Source of the DNA: Mesorhizobium sp.
GTDB lineage: Bacteria; Pseudomonadota; Alphaproteobacteria; Rhizobiales; Rhizobiaceae
Direction of reading: 5' to 3'
Assembly (NCBI GenBank): GCA_022833215.1
Contig: JAIPUZ010000013.1
Span: forward strand, 85,343 to 149,342
Length of the DNA: 64,000 bases
Under the pieces are notes generated by a model that worked only from the letters and a program-made list of their open reading frames with translations, had not been told where the DNA came from and ran no database searches. The position numbers and the translations under genes were made by a program. This document shows positions 44,553 to 54,347 of this stretch, in pieces (position 1 is the stretch's first letter; each line of letters opens with the position of its first letter).

Positions 44553-45860
44553 ATGATCCCCCGTTATTCCCGGCCGGAAATGGTCGCCATCTGGTCGCCT
44601 GAGACCCGCTTCCGCATCTGGTTCGAGATCGAGGCCCATGCCTGCGACGCGCTGGCCGAACTTGGCGTGATCCCGAAGGAAGCCGCGAAGACGATCTGGG
44701 AAAAGGGCGGCAGCGCCACCTTCGACGTCGAGCGCATCGACGAGATCGAGCGCGTCACCAAGCATGATGTCATCGCCTTCCTCACCCATCTGGCCGAGTT
44801 CGTTGGCCCGGATTCGCGCTTCATCCATCAGGGCATGACCTCTTCCGACGTGCTGGACACCTGCCTTGCCGTACAGCTCACCCGCGCCGCCGACCTGTTG
44901 CTGGCCGACATCGACGCGCTGCTGGCGGCTCTCAAGCGCCGCGCGTTCGAGCACAAGGACACCGTTACCATCGGCCGCAGCCACGGCATCCATGCCGAGC
45001 CGACCACCTTCGGCGTGAAAATGGCGGAAGCCTATGCCGAATTTTCCAGAGCGCGCGAGCGGCTGGTGCATGCGCGCGAGGACATCGCCACCTGCGCCAT
45101 TTCCGGCGCGGTCGGCACCTTCGCCAATATCGATCCTTACGTCGAAGAGCATGTGGCGAAGAAGCTTGGCCTAAAGCCGGAGCCGGTTTCCACGCAGGTC
45201 ATTCCGCGCGACCGCCACGCCATGTTCTTCGCAACGCTCGGCGTCATCGCCTCGTCCATCGAGCGCCTCGCCATCGAAATCCGTCATCTGCAACGCACCG
45301 AAGTGCTGGAGGCGGAGGAATATTTCTCGCCGGGCCAGAAGGGCTCGTCGGCCATGCCGCACAAGCGCAACCCGGTGCTGACCGAGAACCTCACCGGCCT
45401 TGCCCGCATGGTGCGCTCCTACGCCTTCCCGGCCATGGAGAACGTAGCGCTGTGGCACGAGCGCGATATCTCGCACTCCTCGGTGGAGCGCATGATCGGC
45501 CCGGACGCCACCGTCACGCTGGACTTCGCGCTGGCGCGGCTTACCAACGTGATCGACAAGCTGCTGGTCTATCCCGAAAACATGGAGCGCAACCTCAACA
45601 GGTTCCGCGGGCTGGTGCATTCGCAGCGTGTTCTGCTGGCGCTGACGCAGGCCGGTGTGTCACGCGAGGATTCCTATCGCCTGGTGCAGCGCAACGCCAT
45701 GAAGGTGTGGGAACAGGGCAAGGATTTCCTTGAGGAACTGCTGGCCGACGCGGAAGTGACGGCGGCTCTTTCCGAAGAAGAAATCCGCGAGAAGTTCGAC
45801 CTCGGCTACCACACCAAGCATGTCGACACGATCTTCAGGCGGGTGTTCGGGAAGAGCTGA
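44553..45860 (+). CDS. purB: Adenylosuccinate lyase
   Basis: A 435-residue fumarase/aspartase-superfamily enzyme of the PurB type. It acts twice in purine synthesis: SAICAR to AICAR, and adenylosuccinate to AMP, each releasing fumarate. The signature [19 protein letters not shown] lies around residue 264-282. The catalytic His region is present in [12 protein letters not shown]. It is the full usual length. It stands alone here, about 3.6 kb before the purC-S-Q-L cluster, with the same orientation. Confidence 0.97.
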   Translation: MIPRYSRPEMVAIWSPETRFRIWFEIEAHACDALAELGVIPKEAAKTIWEKGGSATFDVERIDEIERVTKHDVIAFLTHLAEFVGPDSRFIHQGMTSSDVLDTCLAVQLTRAADLLLADIDALLAALKRRAFEHKDTVTIGRSHGIHAEPTTFGVKMAEAYAEFSRARERLVHAREDIATCAISGAVGTFANIDPYVEEHVAKKLGLKPEPVSTQVIPRDRHAMFFATLGVIASSIERLAIEIRHLQRTEVLEAEEYFSPGQKGSSAMPHKRNPVLTENLTGLARMVRSYAFPAMENVALWHERDISHSSVERMIGPDATVTLDFALARLTNVIDKLLVYPENMERNLNRFRGLVHSQRVLLALTQAGVSREDSYRLVQRNAMKVWEQGKDFLEELLADAEVTAALSEEEIREKFDLGYHTKHVDTIFRRVFGKS

Positions 45861-45914
45861 ACGCGGCCTGATTGACCGCCTGCCCGTCTCACGACCAGCA
45901 GGCGGTCAGGAGCT

Positions 45915-46211
45915 TCAGGGCACGAAAGCGTCCATGAGAATGACGGTTCCCTCCCTGCGCTGGTGCCGATTGATGAGCGGCACCAGCCGCCGGAAATGTT
46001 CGCTGCGGCAATGCGCGTCCAGCGCGGCACGATCCGGCCACTTTTCGACAAACACGAAGTGGCCGGCATCCTTCTGGTCTACGAACAGATCGTAGGCGAT
46101 GCAAAGCGGTTCAAGCCGCGTCTTCCCGACCAGTTCCGCATAAAGCGGCGTGACGGTGCCGATGTGATCCGGGTCGATGAAATCTTCGGCGATGACCTTG
46201 AGCATGCGCAT
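45915..46211 (-). CDS. Putative quinol monooxygenase (ABM domain)
   Basis: A 98-residue protein with the antibiotic biosynthesis monooxygenase fold. LKVIAEDFIDPDHIGTVTPLYAELV is the first strand-helix, and HFVFVEKWPDRAALDAHCRSEHFRRLV is the family's most conserved strand and helix with the His/Glu pair. Relatives such as YgiN oxidise quinols or other aromatics without cofactors. Start is 46211, or Met 46205. It lies next to a VOC-type dioxygenase gene on the same strand, which would fit an aromatic- or quinone-related pathway. Confidence 0.85.
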   Translation of the reverse strand: MRMLKVIAEDFIDPDHIGTVTPLYAELVGKTRLEPLCIAYDLFVDQKDAGHFVFVEKWPDRAALDAHCRSEHFRRLVPLINRHQRREGTVILMDAFVP

Positions 46212-46298
46212 TCCTGTCCTGAGATGGATACGAAGCGAAGCGCTCCGTCTCCGTCTGTTAGCAGGCGCCGATGCCGAAACCTGTCAGCAGGATGGCGC

Positions 46299-47228
46299 TC
46301 ACGCTGCCTTTCCGGGAACGGTCCTGATCACCGTGCCCCAGGGATCCTCGCGGCTGGCCGCGGCAGAGGCTTCCGCCGAACGCATCTCCACCCACGACAA
46401 ACCGCTGCGGCCGGGGTCGCGGCGGCCCGCGCCGGGGCTCTGCCAGATGTTGCCGGCGATGTGGTGATGATAGCCGCCGGACGACATGAACACGGCCTTG
46501 TCGCCATAATGCGCCACGGTGTCGAAGCCGAACTCCTTCTGCCACCAGTTTTCCGCCTGCGCGGGGTCGCCGACACGCAGATGGACATGGCCGACAACCG
46601 TGTTCTCCGGCGCACCCTGCCAGCCGGCGTCGCCGGCCGGGACGGAACCGATGACACCCTCGACATCCATGCGTGCGGTGGCCATCTCCACCTGCCCGTC
46701 ATGCCAGTTCCAGCCTTCATGCGGCCGGTCGGCATAGATTTCGATGCCGTTGCCTTCCGGGTCGGTCAGGTAGAGAGCCTCGGACACGATGTGATCGGAT
46801 GCGCCGTCGATCCTGATCTTGTCGGCTATGGCGTGGTTGATCCAGCGCCCAAGGTCGGCGCGTGACGGCAGCAGGAAGGCCGTATGGAACAGGCCGGCCG
46901 AACGCGGGTCGTCGGGCTTCGCGGCCTTGTCGGATTCGATCACCAGCAAAGGCCGGCCGGCAGCGCCCAGCGTGATGGTCTCGCCGTCGCGCGACAGTTC
47001 CTGCAAGCCGACGATGGTGCGATAGTAGGCAGCCAGCGCTTCGGCATCGCGGGCGCGCAGGCCGACGCGGGAAACGCTTATCGGCGTCGTGGCGGCAAAG
47101 GGAAGTCCACTCATGTTCATCTCCGTTCCGACCGGTTGCGCCCGCGATTTCACCATGGTGAGCGGCAGGGCACAGACCGCACCTGCAAAGCTGCGTCGTG
47201 TGAGGTTCAAGGCACGCCTCCGGTTCAT
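46299..47228 (-). CDS. VOC family (catechol 2,3-dioxygenase-like) protein
   Basis: Two vicinal-oxygen-chelate modules are visible: SVSRVGLRARDAEALAAYYR onwards with FHTAFLLPSRADLGRW and EALYLTDPEGNGIEIYADRP, then GHVHLRVGDPAQAENWWQKEFGF and a GGYHHHIAGNIWQ segment. Metal ligands are His, His and Glu. It resembles CatE-type ring-cleaving enzymes. The frame starts with a 36-residue leader containing a twin-arginine-like motif (NLTRRSFAGAVCALPL, then SRAQ). Internal Met 47114 or 47120 begins the normal enzyme N-terminus and has GGAG nearby. Either it is exported folded through Tat or the real start is internal. Confidence 0.82.
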   Translation of the reverse strand: MNRRRALNLTRRSFAGAVCALPLTMVKSRAQPVGTEMNMSGLPFAATTPISVSRVGLRARDAEALAAYYRTIVGLQELSRDGETITLGAAGRPLLVIESDKAAKPDDPRSAGLFHTAFLLPSRADLGRWINHAIADKIRIDGASDHIVSEALYLTDPEGNGIEIYADRPHEGWNWHDGQVEMATARMDVEGVIGSVPAGDAGWQGAPENTVVGHVHLRVGDPAQAENWWQKEFGFDTVAHYGDKAVFMSSGGYHHHIAGNIWQSPGAGRRDPGRSGLSWVEMRSAEASAAASREDPWGTVIRTVPGKAA

Positions 47229-47346
47229 TGTTCCCCGCCAATATCGTCAGGCGTATTCGTTCACACAATACCGCAAACGTGGAACATATCGTTCACCAAA
47301 GCAAAACAGCCTAGCATCCGTTGCAGGAGTCCCGTTCCATCGCTAC

Positions 47347-47904
47347 ATGCGGCGCATGAAAGTCAAAGACGCAGAACTCCTTATCGTTCCCGGCTACACC
47401 AATTCCGGTCCCGATCACTGGCAATCCCGCTGGGAAGCCAGGCTGTCGAGCGCGCGCCGCGTGGAACAGGCGGAATGGTCGAAACCTGTGCGCGAGGACT
47501 GGACGAATACGCTCGCCAACGCGGTCAATGCGGCTGAAAAGCCGGTGGTTCTTGTCGCCCACTCGCTCGGCGTGCCCACCGTCATGCATGCGCTTCCACT
47601 TTTCACGCGGCCGGTGGCCGGCGCGTTTCTGGTAGCCCCGCCGGATGTCGCCAATCCGGCGATCAAGCCGAAGCATCTGATGACATTCGGGCCCTATCCG
47701 CGCGATCCGCTGCCCTTTCCGTCGATCACGGTGGCGAGCCGCAACGATCCCTATTGCGCCTTCGAGGTCGCCGAGGACATTGCATCCGCGTGGGGCTCGC
47801 TGTTCATCGATGCAGGAGAATCGGGACATATCAACGCTGCCTCCGGCCATGGTCCATGGCCGGAAGGGTCGATGACCTTCGCCCATTTCATGAGCCGCCT
47901 TTAA
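47347..47904 (+). CDS. RBBP9/YdeN family alpha/beta hydrolase
   Basis: A 185-residue protein of the RBBP9/YdeN serine hydrolase family. It begins with the family pattern LLIVPGYTNSGPDHWQSRWE; nucleophile motif is VLVAHSLGVPTVMH (Ser in H-S-L-G), and the triad is completed by Asp in ASRNDPYCAFE and His in AGESGHINAASGHGPWPEG. Substrate is unknown. Start 47347 or Met 47356. It is divergent from the VOC gene, with about 118 bases between. Confidence 0.87.
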   Translation: MRRMKVKDAELLIVPGYTNSGPDHWQSRWEARLSSARRVEQAEWSKPVREDWTNTLANAVNAAEKPVVLVAHSLGVPTVMHALPLFTRPVAGAFLVAPPDVANPAIKPKHLMTFGPYPRDPLPFPSITVASRNDPYCAFEVAEDIASAWGSLFIDAGESGHINAASGHGPWPEGSMTFAHFMSRL

Positions 47905-47910
47905 GGCGGC

Positions 47911-48687
47911 CTATCTTGCGCCGATGGACTGCCTCAGGCCCGACAGCAGGCCGGCGGCTCCCTGTGCGATGAGCTGCTGTTCCGAGCCGGTGGCGAGCAG
48001 CCGGTAGCCCATCTCCACGAAACGGCCGGCAATGGCCGTGTCGGTAACGTAGATCCCGGCATGCTTGCCGGCTGCCCTCGCCTTCGCCGCCACGGAAGCG
48101 ACAGCGTCCATCATCTCTTCGAGCGTCGAATTTATCTGGCGCCCCCCGGTCCATGCAATCGACAGGTCGCCGGGTCCAAGGAAGATGGCGTCGATGCCGG
48201 GCACTGCCAGAATATCGTCCAGAACGTCGAGCGCTTCGCGCGTTTCGATCATCGCAAAGGACAATATGCGCTCGTTGCTGGTGCGCAGCCATTCCTGATG
48301 ATCACCCTGTCCGTAGCGGGGAAACGCATATGTCGGCCCCCAGGACCGCTGGCCGAGCGGCGGATACTTCGTTGCGGCGGCAAAAGCCTGCGCATCGGCA
48401 AGCGAGTTGATCATCGGCGCGATGACCGCTTCCGCTCCGAAATCCAGCGCGCGGCTGGCCATGTCGAAGCGGCCCACAGGCACGCGCACGAGGGCCGCTT
48501 TTCCGGCGGACAGAACCGGGGCGAGACAGCGCAGAACGCTGTCTTCGTTGTGGCCGCCATGCTGCATGTCGAGCGTGACGGCATCAAAGCCCTGCGCCGC
48601 CATGATCTCGACGGTCAGCGTATCGGGAACGCCGGACCAGCTCGTCAGCACCACTTCATCGGCTTCAAGACGTTGTTTGAGCGACAT
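47911..48687 (-). CDS. HpcH/HpaI aldolase family protein
   Basis: A 258-residue metal-dependent class II aldolase of the pyruvate type. The TIM-barrel motifs include VTLDMQHGG, the GQRSWGPTYAFPRYG loop, MIETREAL (metal-binding Glu) and FLGPGDLSIAW (metal-binding Asp). Relatives cleave 2-keto-3-deoxy sugar acids or 4-hydroxy-2-oxo acids to pyruvate plus an aldehyde. The specific substrate is unknown. ATG 48687 gives the family N-terminus (MSLKQRLEADE). It may be linked with the VOC and ABM genes in aromatic breakdown, though they lie on the other side of a hydrolase gene. Confidence 0.88.
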   Translation of the reverse strand: MSLKQRLEADEVVLTSWSGVPDTLTVEIMAAQGFDAVTLDMQHGGHNEDSVLRCLAPVLSAGKAALVRVPVGRFDMASRALDFGAEAVIAPMINSLADAQAFAAATKYPPLGQRSWGPTYAFPRYGQGDHQEWLRTSNERILSFAMIETREALDVLDDILAVPGIDAIFLGPGDLSIAWTGGRQINSTLEEMMDAVASVAAKARAAGKHAGIYVTDTAIAGRFVEMGYRLLATGSEQQLIAQGAAGLLSGLRQSIGAR

Positions 48688-48739
48688 GATCTCCTCGCAA
48701 TCTGATTCCGGAAAAGACGGGAAACATCTGATTTCAAAG

Positions 48740-48767
48740 AAAAAGCCGCCCGACATGACCGGGCGGC
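48740..48767 (-). terminator. Intrinsic terminator after the zeta-subunit gene
   Basis: On the minus strand GCCGCCCG pairs with CGGGCGGC around a seven-base loop and is followed by TTTTT. It is placed to end the DUF1476 transcript, 60 bases after its stop. Confidence 0.8.
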
Positions 48768-48830
48768 TTCATTTCTCGGCGACGGTTCAGGGATGCGGCG
48801 AAGCGGACAACCTCGCGCGACACCTCTGCC

Positions 48831-49151
48831 TCAGCCGTTCTTGACCTGCTCGGCAGCGGTGGCCAGCAGCTCTTCCATCGTGCGGCGGATCTGGTGGTCG
48901 GACTGCTCGACGCCGGCGGCATCGAAATCCTTGCGGATCTTGCGGAACACGTCCTCGTCGCCCACTTCCTCAAAATCGGCCTTCACCACTTCGGTGGCGT
49001 AGGCATCGGCATCGGCGCCGCTCTTGCCGAGCTTCTCGGCGGCCCAGAGGCCAAGCAGCTTGTTGCGGCGGGCAATCGCCCTGAACTTCTGTTCTTCGTC
49101 CAGCGCGAACTTGCGCTCGAAGCCCTCCTGCCGGTCCTTCATGTTGGTCAT
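48831..49151 (-). CDS. F1-ATPase zeta subunit (DUF1476), inhibitory
   Basis: A 106-residue protein matching DUF1476: MTNMKDRQEGFERKFALDEE at the start, then ARRNKLLGLWAAEKLG and ADFEEVGDEDVFRKIRKDF. The Paracoccus member is the zeta subunit, which blocks ATP hydrolysis by F1FO through its N-terminal segment. In other alphaproteobacteria inhibitory strength varies. ATG 49151 gives the normal N-terminus; a long upstream extension is not credible. The gene is divergent from purC, the usual arrangement in Rhizobiales. Confidence 0.9.
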   Translation of the reverse strand: MTNMKDRQEGFERKFALDEEQKFRAIARRNKLLGLWAAEKLGKSGADADAYATEVVKADFEEVGDEDVFRKIRKDFDAAGVEQSDHQIRRTMEELLATAAEQVKNG

Positions 49152-49255
49152 GGCGTTACCCTCCGGGTGCAAGCGATTCGATTTTACCATGAATATGGAA
49201 TGCGAACGCACAAACCAAAAGGCCGGCCTGCGGTCAATATGTGTTGTTGCAGGTC

Positions 49256-49283
49256 GCGATGCCGCATCGGCCTGCGGCATCGC
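49256..49283. repeat. Perfect inverted repeat in the zeta-purC divergent region
   Basis: GCGATGCCGCA, six-base spacer, TGCGGCATCGC: an 11-bp perfect dyad. No T-run follows on either strand, so it is more likely an operator or RNA hairpin than a terminator. It lies 148 bases before purC and 105 bases before the zeta gene. Confidence 0.55.
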
Positions 49284-49430
49284 GTATCTAAAGCGGTGCA
49301 TGACCGCGATTCCAATTGAGGAAATGGTTCGTTTGCGCTAGAGACCCGGCTGAGCCCATGGTTGCCGCGACGAGCGGCCTGAAAGGGACGGTCACCGTGG
49401 CCCGTCCTTCGAGCCAGAGAAAACACCGAT

Positions 49431-50225
49431 ATGAAGTCACGCCGTCGCATCTACGAAGGCAAGGCCAAGATTCTCTATGAAGGACCGGAGCCTGGCACGC
49501 TGATCCAGTTCTTCAAGGATGACGCCACCGCCTTCAACGCCAAGAAGCACGAGGTGGTGGACGGCAAGGGCGTGCTCAACAACCGCATTTCCGAGCACAT
49601 CTTCACCCATCTCAATCGCATGGGCATCCCTACCCACTTCATCCGCCGCCTGAACATGCGCGAGCAACTCATCAAGGAAGTGGAGATCATCCCCCTTGAG
49701 GTGGTGGTGCGCAATGTCGCCGCCGGCTCGCTGGCCAAGCGCCTCGGCATCGAGGAAGGCACCGTGCTGCCGCGCTCGATCATCGAATTCTACTACAAGG
49801 CCGATGCGCTGGACGACCCGATGGTGTCGGAAGAGCACATCACCGCTTTCGGCTGGGCGAGCCCGCAGGAAATCGACGACATCATGGCGCTGGCCATCCG
49901 CGTCAACGACTTCCTCTCCGGCCTGTTCCTCGGCGTCGGTATCCAGCTCGTCGACTTCAAGATGGAGTGCGGCCGCCTGTTCGAAGGCGACATGATGCGC
50001 ATCGTCGTCGCCGACGAGATTTCGCCGGACTCCTGCCGCCTGTGGGACGTCGCCACCCAGGACAAGCTCGACAAGGATCGTTTCCGCCGCGACATGGGCG
50101 GGCTGGTCGAGGCTTATCAGGAAGTGGCGCGCCGGCTCGGCATCATGAACGAGAACGAGCCGCCCCGCCCCACGGGACCGGTGCTGGTCGCCTCCGGCCT
50201 GCCCAAGGGCTCCAAGCCGCATTGA
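49431..50225 (+). CDS. purC: Phosphoribosylaminoimidazole-succinocarboxamide synthase
   Basis: A 264-residue SAICAR synthetase, which joins CAIR with aspartate using ATP in purine synthesis. The N-terminus ([20 protein letters not shown]) and the two PurC signature regions are present: [18 protein letters not shown] and [33 protein letters not shown]. Full length. It begins the run purC-purS-purQ-purL and is followed after 27 bases by purS. Confidence 0.97.
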   Translation: MKSRRRIYEGKAKILYEGPEPGTLIQFFKDDATAFNAKKHEVVDGKGVLNNRISEHIFTHLNRMGIPTHFIRRLNMREQLIKEVEIIPLEVVVRNVAAGSLAKRLGIEEGTVLPRSIIEFYYKADALDDPMVSEEHITAFGWASPQEIDDIMALAIRVNDFLSGLFLGVGIQLVDFKMECGRLFEGDMMRIVVADEISPDSCRLWDVATQDKLDKDRFRRDMGGLVEAYQEVARRLGIMNENEPPRPTGPVLVASGLPKGSKPH

Positions 50226-50252
50226 TCTTTTCCGACAGGAGCGACTGAAGCC

Positions 50253-50495
50253 GTGATCAAGGCCCGCGTTATCGTAACTCTCAAGAACGGCGTGCTCGAC
50301 CCGCAGGGCAAGGCCATCGAACATGCGCTCGGCGGGCTCGGCTTCGACGGCGTCGGCCAGGTGCGCCAGGGCAAGGTGTTCGACGTGGAGCTCGGCCACA
50401 GCGACAAGGCCAGGGCGGAAGCCGACCTCAAGGCCATGTGCGAAAAGCTCCTCGCCAATACGGTGATCGAGAATTACGCGGTGGAGATCGCCTGA
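50253..50495 (+). CDS. purS: Phosphoribosylformylglycinamidine synthase subunit PurS
   Basis: An 80-residue subunit that bridges PurQ and PurL in the three-part FGAM synthetase. It starts at GTG. Typical segments: [23 protein letters not shown] and [18 protein letters not shown]. It lies 27 bases after purC, and the purQ start is one base after its stop. Confidence 0.95.
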   Translation: MIKARVIVTLKNGVLDPQGKAIEHALGGLGFDGVGQVRQGKVFDVELGHSDKARAEADLKAMCEKLLANTVIENYAVEIA

Positions 50496-50496
50496 G

Positions 50497-51165
50497 GTGA
50501 AGTCAGCCGTCGTCCTCCTCCCCGGCCTCAACCGCGACCGCGACATGATCGCGGCGCTGACAAGGATTTCCGGCCAGCCGCCGGTGACCGTTTGGGAAAG
50601 CGACACGGCTATCCCCGATGTCGATCTCATCGTCATCCCCGGCGGCTTCTCCTATGGCGACTATCTGCGCTGCGGTGCGATCGCGGCGCGCATGCCCGCC
50701 CTTCGCGCCGTGGCCGAGAAGGCAGCGCAAGGCGTGATGGTCATCGGCGTGTGCAACGGCTTCCAGATCCTCGTCGAGGCCGGCCTGCTGCCGGGCGCCC
50801 TGATGCGCAACACCTCGCTGAAATTCGTCTGCCGCGAGGTGAAGCTTGAGGTGGCGAACGCCAACACCGCCTTCACCCGCAACTATCGGCCCGGCCAGAT
50901 CATCCGCTGCCCGGTCGCGCATCACGACGGCAACTATTTTGCCGACGCAGAGACGCTGGCCCGGCTGGAAGGCAACGGCCAGGTCGTGTTCCGCTATGCC
51001 GAGGGCACCAATCCCAACGGCTCGATCAACGACATCGCCGGAATCGTCAACGACAAGGGCAATGTGCTCGGCATGATGCCTCACCCGGAAAACCTCATCG
51101 AGGCGGCCCATGGCGGCACAGACGGACGCGCCCTGTTCGAAAGCGCGCTTGGCATAGCCGCATGA
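50497..51165 (+). CDS. purQ: Phosphoribosylformylglycinamidine synthase subunit PurQ
   Basis: A 222-residue class I glutamine amidotransferase that feeds ammonia to PurL. The catalytic cysteine lies in [21 protein letters not shown], the His in [11 protein letters not shown] and the His/Glu pair in [10 protein letters not shown]. The start is GTG, one base after the purS stop. About 590 bases and one lipoprotein gene separate it from purL. Confidence 0.96.
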   Translation: MKSAVVLLPGLNRDRDMIAALTRISGQPPVTVWESDTAIPDVDLIVIPGGFSYGDYLRCGAIAARMPALRAVAEKAAQGVMVIGVCNGFQILVEAGLLPGALMRNTSLKFVCREVKLEVANANTAFTRNYRPGQIIRCPVAHHDGNYFADAETLARLEGNGQVVFRYAEGTNPNGSINDIAGIVNDKGNVLGMMPHPENLIEAAHGGTDGRALFESALGIAA

Positions 51166-51234
51166 CGAGGCCAGCTCGCCCTGACCGGCGAGGAAAAGAC
51201 TGACACGGTTTGCAGCTTCGAGACGGGCGGGCGA

Positions 51235-51651
51235 ATGACAGCTACCTCCAAGATCGTCAGCTTTGCGGTTCTCGCGACAACCTTGCTCGCCCTCGTTTCC
51301 TGCCAGTCCGCCTCCAGGGCTCCGACCCAGCCCACCGGCAAGAGCGCCGCGCTGCGCACGATGGAACAAGTGGCGAGCGCAGCGCACAAATGCTGGATCG
51401 CCAGCAAGGATCCTGCTTTCCGCCCCTACCAGATGGCCAACGAGCTGAACAATTTCGGCGGCACTCCGCGCTTCCTGCTGGTTCCCGCCAGGCACTATGG
51501 CGGCAAGCCGCTGCTGGTGGTGCAGGCAACCGGCAATTCGAGCCGCGTGGACGTTTTCGGCCCGCTGATGGGCGAGGCGCTGGGTTCGCGCATCAGCGCG
51601 GACATCACCCGCTGGCAGGGCGGCAATCCGTCCTGCTCATCAGCAGCCTGA
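51235..51651 (+). CDS. Small putative lipoprotein between purQ and purL
   Basis: A 138-residue protein with a lipoprotein signal: a hydrophobic core and LLALVSC as lipobox (Cys23). The mature part is about 115 residues with two further cysteines (AHKCWI and the end, PSCSS) and segments QVASAAHKCWIASKDPAFRP and PLLVVQATGNSSRVDVFGP. I do not recognise a family. It lies inside the purine operon between purQ and purL on the same strand, so it should be made with the purine enzymes, but any link to nucleotides is unproven. Confidence 0.7.
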   Translation: MTATSKIVSFAVLATTLLALVSCQSASRAPTQPTGKSAALRTMEQVASAAHKCWIASKDPAFRPYQMANELNNFGGTPRFLLVPARHYGGKPLLVVQATGNSSRVDVFGPLMGEALGSRISADITRWQGGNPSCSSAA

Positions 51652-51754
51652 CTGGATTTACCGCCGCACCTGATCCGATCCGGTGCCAACACAAAACTGC
51701 CGCCATGATCCCGGTTCGCCGGAGATCGCAGCCCGATAGCCGAGCCAGGGAACG

Positions 51755-53977
51755 ATGACCATTTCGAACACCCGCCCGATCACCCCGGAACTGATTGCCG
51801 CCCATGGGCTGAAGCCGGACGAATATCAGCGCATCCTCGACCTTATCGGGCGCGAGCCGACCTTTACCGAACTTGGCATCTTCTCGGCCATGTGGAACGA
51901 GCATTGTTCCTACAAATCCTCGAAGAAGTGGCTGCGCACGCTGCCGACCAAGGGCGATGTCGTCATTCAGGGTCCGGGCGAGAATGCGGGCGTGGTCGAC
52001 ATCGGCGACGGCGATTGCGTGGTCTTCAAGATGGAAAGCCACAACCACCCCTCCTACATCGAGCCCTATCAGGGTGCAGCGACCGGCGTCGGCGGTATCC
52101 TGCGCGACGTGTTCACCATGGGCGCGCGGCCCATCGCTGCCATGAACGCGCTGCGCTTCGGCGAGCCCGACCATCCCAAGACACGGCATCTGGTGGCCGG
52201 CGTGGTTTCCGGTGTCGGCGGCTACGGCAACTCCTTCGGCGTGCCGACCGTTGGCGGCGAGGTGAATTTCGACGCCCGCTACAATGGCAACATCCTCGTC
52301 AACGCCTTCGCGGCCGGCCTCGCGAAGACCGACGGCATCTTCCTCTCAGAGGCGAAGGGCGTCGGCCTGCCGGTCGTCTATCTCGGCGCCAAGACAGGCC
52401 GTGACGGCGTCGGCGGCGCAACCATGGCATCGGCCGAGTTCGACGATTCCATCGAAGAAAAGCGCCCCACCGTGCAGGTAGGCGACCCCTTCACCGAAAA
52501 GTGCCTGCTGGAAGCCTGCCTTGAGCTGATGGCGTCCGGCGCGGTCATTGCCATTCAGGACATGGGGGCCGCCGGCCTCACCTGCTCCGCCGTCGAGATG
52601 GGCGCCAAGGGCGATCTCGGCATCGAACTCGACCTCGACAGGGTTCCGGTGCGCGAGGAGCGCATGTCGGCCTACGAGATGATGCTTTCGGAGAGCCAGG
52701 AGCGCATGCTTATGGTGCTGCGGCCCGAAAAGGAAAGGCAAGCCGAGGCGATCTTCACCAAATGGGGCCTCGACTTCGCCATCGTCGGCAAGACCACGGA
52801 CGACCTGCGCTTCCGCATTCTTCATCAGGGCGAGGAGGTCGCCAATCTCCCGATCAAGGAGCTTGGGGATCAGGCGCCCGAGTACGACCGTCCGTGGGTG
52901 GAGCCCGCAAAGCCGGCCGCGCTGGCCGAAAGCGATGTTCCGCAGGCTGACATTGCCGATTCGCTGCTCACGATGCTTGGCGGGCCCGATCTGTCGTCGC
53001 GCCGCTGGGTGTGGGAGCAGTACGATACCATGATCCAGGGCAATTCGTTGCAAAGGCCGGGCGGCGATGCGGGCGTGGTGCGCGTCGATGGCCATGACAG
53101 CAAGGCGCTCGCCTTCTCCTCCGACGTGACGCCGCGCTATTGCGAGGCCGACCCGTATGAGGGCGGCAAGCAGGCCGTGGCCGAATGCTGGCGCAATCTC
53201 ACCGCGACCGGCGCGCTGCCGCTGGCCGCGACCGACAACCTCAATTTCGGCAATCCCGAGCGGCCCGAGATCATGGGCCAGTTCGTCCATGCCATCAAAG
53301 GCATCGGCGAAGCCTGCCGCGAACTCAACTTCCCGATCGTTTCCGGCAACGTCTCGCTCTACAACGAGACCAACGGGCAAGGCATCCTGCCGACCCCCAC
53401 CATCGGCGGCGTCGGCCTGCTCGGCGACTGGCGCAAGATGGTCCGCATCGGCTTCGCCGCCGAAGGAGAGCCGATCCTGCTTGTCGGCGCGGCGCAGAAC
53501 TGGGGTACGCATCTGGGGCAATCGATCTACCTGCGCGACGTGCATGGCCGCACGGACGGTCCGCCCCCGCCGGTGGACCTCGCCCATGAAAAGCGCGTCG
53601 GCGACCATGTGCGCGCCCTGATCGCCTCGGGCATCGTCACCGCCTGCCACGACCTTTCTGATGGCGGCCTCGCCGTAGGGCTGGCCGAAATGGCGATGGC
53701 ATCCGGCATCGGTGCTGCCATCGACACCCCTTCCGCGGACCCGATCCCGGCTTTCTTCGGCGAGGATCAGGGCCGCTATCTGCTGACCCTGTCGATCCGG
53801 CCGGACAGCGCCGAATGGGAAGCCCTGCGTGCCGAACAGCAGAAGCTTGGCGTCGCCGCAGCCCTCATCGGCACCACAGGCGGGGCCGAATTGAAACTTG
53901 GGCAGGCGCATGCCATATCGGTTGAGAAACTGGTGACCACGCACGAATCGTGGTTCCCGCGCTTCATGGGTACCTGA
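51755..53977 (+). CDS. purL: Phosphoribosylformylglycinamidine synthase subunit PurL
   Basis: A 740-residue catalytic subunit of the small, three-part type that needs PurS and PurQ. It makes FGAM from FGAR, ATP and ammonia. Family segments are [19 protein letters not shown] near the N-terminus, [13 protein letters not shown]-like substrate loop, [18 protein letters not shown], and the second half with [20 protein letters not shown]. Full length. bolA starts 13 bases after it. Confidence 0.97.
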   Translation: MTISNTRPITPELIAAHGLKPDEYQRILDLIGREPTFTELGIFSAMWNEHCSYKSSKKWLRTLPTKGDVVIQGPGENAGVVDIGDGDCVVFKMESHNHPSYIEPYQGAATGVGGILRDVFTMGARPIAAMNALRFGEPDHPKTRHLVAGVVSGVGGYGNSFGVPTVGGEVNFDARYNGNILVNAFAAGLAKTDGIFLSEAKGVGLPVVYLGAKTGRDGVGGATMASAEFDDSIEEKRPTVQVGDPFTEKCLLEACLELMASGAVIAIQDMGAAGLTCSAVEMGAKGDLGIELDLDRVPVREERMSAYEMMLSESQERMLMVLRPEKERQAEAIFTKWGLDFAIVGKTTDDLRFRILHQGEEVANLPIKELGDQAPEYDRPWVEPAKPAALAESDVPQADIADSLLTMLGGPDLSSRRWVWEQYDTMIQGNSLQRPGGDAGVVRVDGHDSKALAFSSDVTPRYCEADPYEGGKQAVAECWRNLTATGALPLAATDNLNFGNPERPEIMGQFVHAIKGIGEACRELNFPIVSGNVSLYNETNGQGILPTPTIGGVGLLGDWRKMVRIGFAAEGEPILLVGAAQNWGTHLGQSIYLRDVHGRTDGPPPPVDLAHEKRVGDHVRALIASGIVTACHDLSDGGLAVGLAEMAMASGIGAAIDTPSADPIPAFFGEDQGRYLLTLSIRPDSAEWEALRAEQQKLGVAAALIGTTGGAELKLGQAHAISVEKLVTTHESWFPRFMGT

Positions 53978-53990
53978 CAGGGAAAACGAC

Positions 53991-54224
53991 ATGGCAATGG
54001 ATGCACGCGAGATCGAGAGGCTGATCAAGGAAGGAATTCCTGACGCTCAGGTCACGATCCGCGACCTTGCCGGCGATGGCGACCATTATGCAGCCGAAGT
54101 GGTCGCCGAGAGCTTCCGTGGCAAGAGCCGCGTCCAGCAGCACCAGATGGTCTACGATGCCCTTAAAGGCAATATGGGCGGCGCGCTGCACGCGCTCGCG
54201 CTCCAGACCAGCGCGCCGGATTGA
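53991..54224 (+). CDS. bolA: BolA family iron-sulfur regulator
   Basis: A 77-residue BolA-like protein: MDAREIERLIKEGIPDAQVT, then DGDHYAAEVVAESFRGKSRVQQHQMVYDAL with the conserved histidines. BolA proteins pair with CGFS glutaredoxins and share a [2Fe-2S] cluster. grxD lies about 1 kb downstream on the same strand, across a minus-strand gene, which supports this pairing. It follows purL by 13 bases and is likely in its transcript. Confidence 0.94.
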   Translation: MAMDAREIERLIKEGIPDAQVTIRDLAGDGDHYAAEVVAESFRGKSRVQQHQMVYDALKGNMGGALHALALQTSAPD

Positions 54225-54347
54225 CGCCGGACGGGCGGCTGCGGGCCGGATCGCCGTGCGTCCATCCGGATGCACAAAGGACGATCTGAATTATCGATAG
54301 AGCATCGGAATCACCGAAAACCGGATTCCACTTTCCGGTCCGATGCC

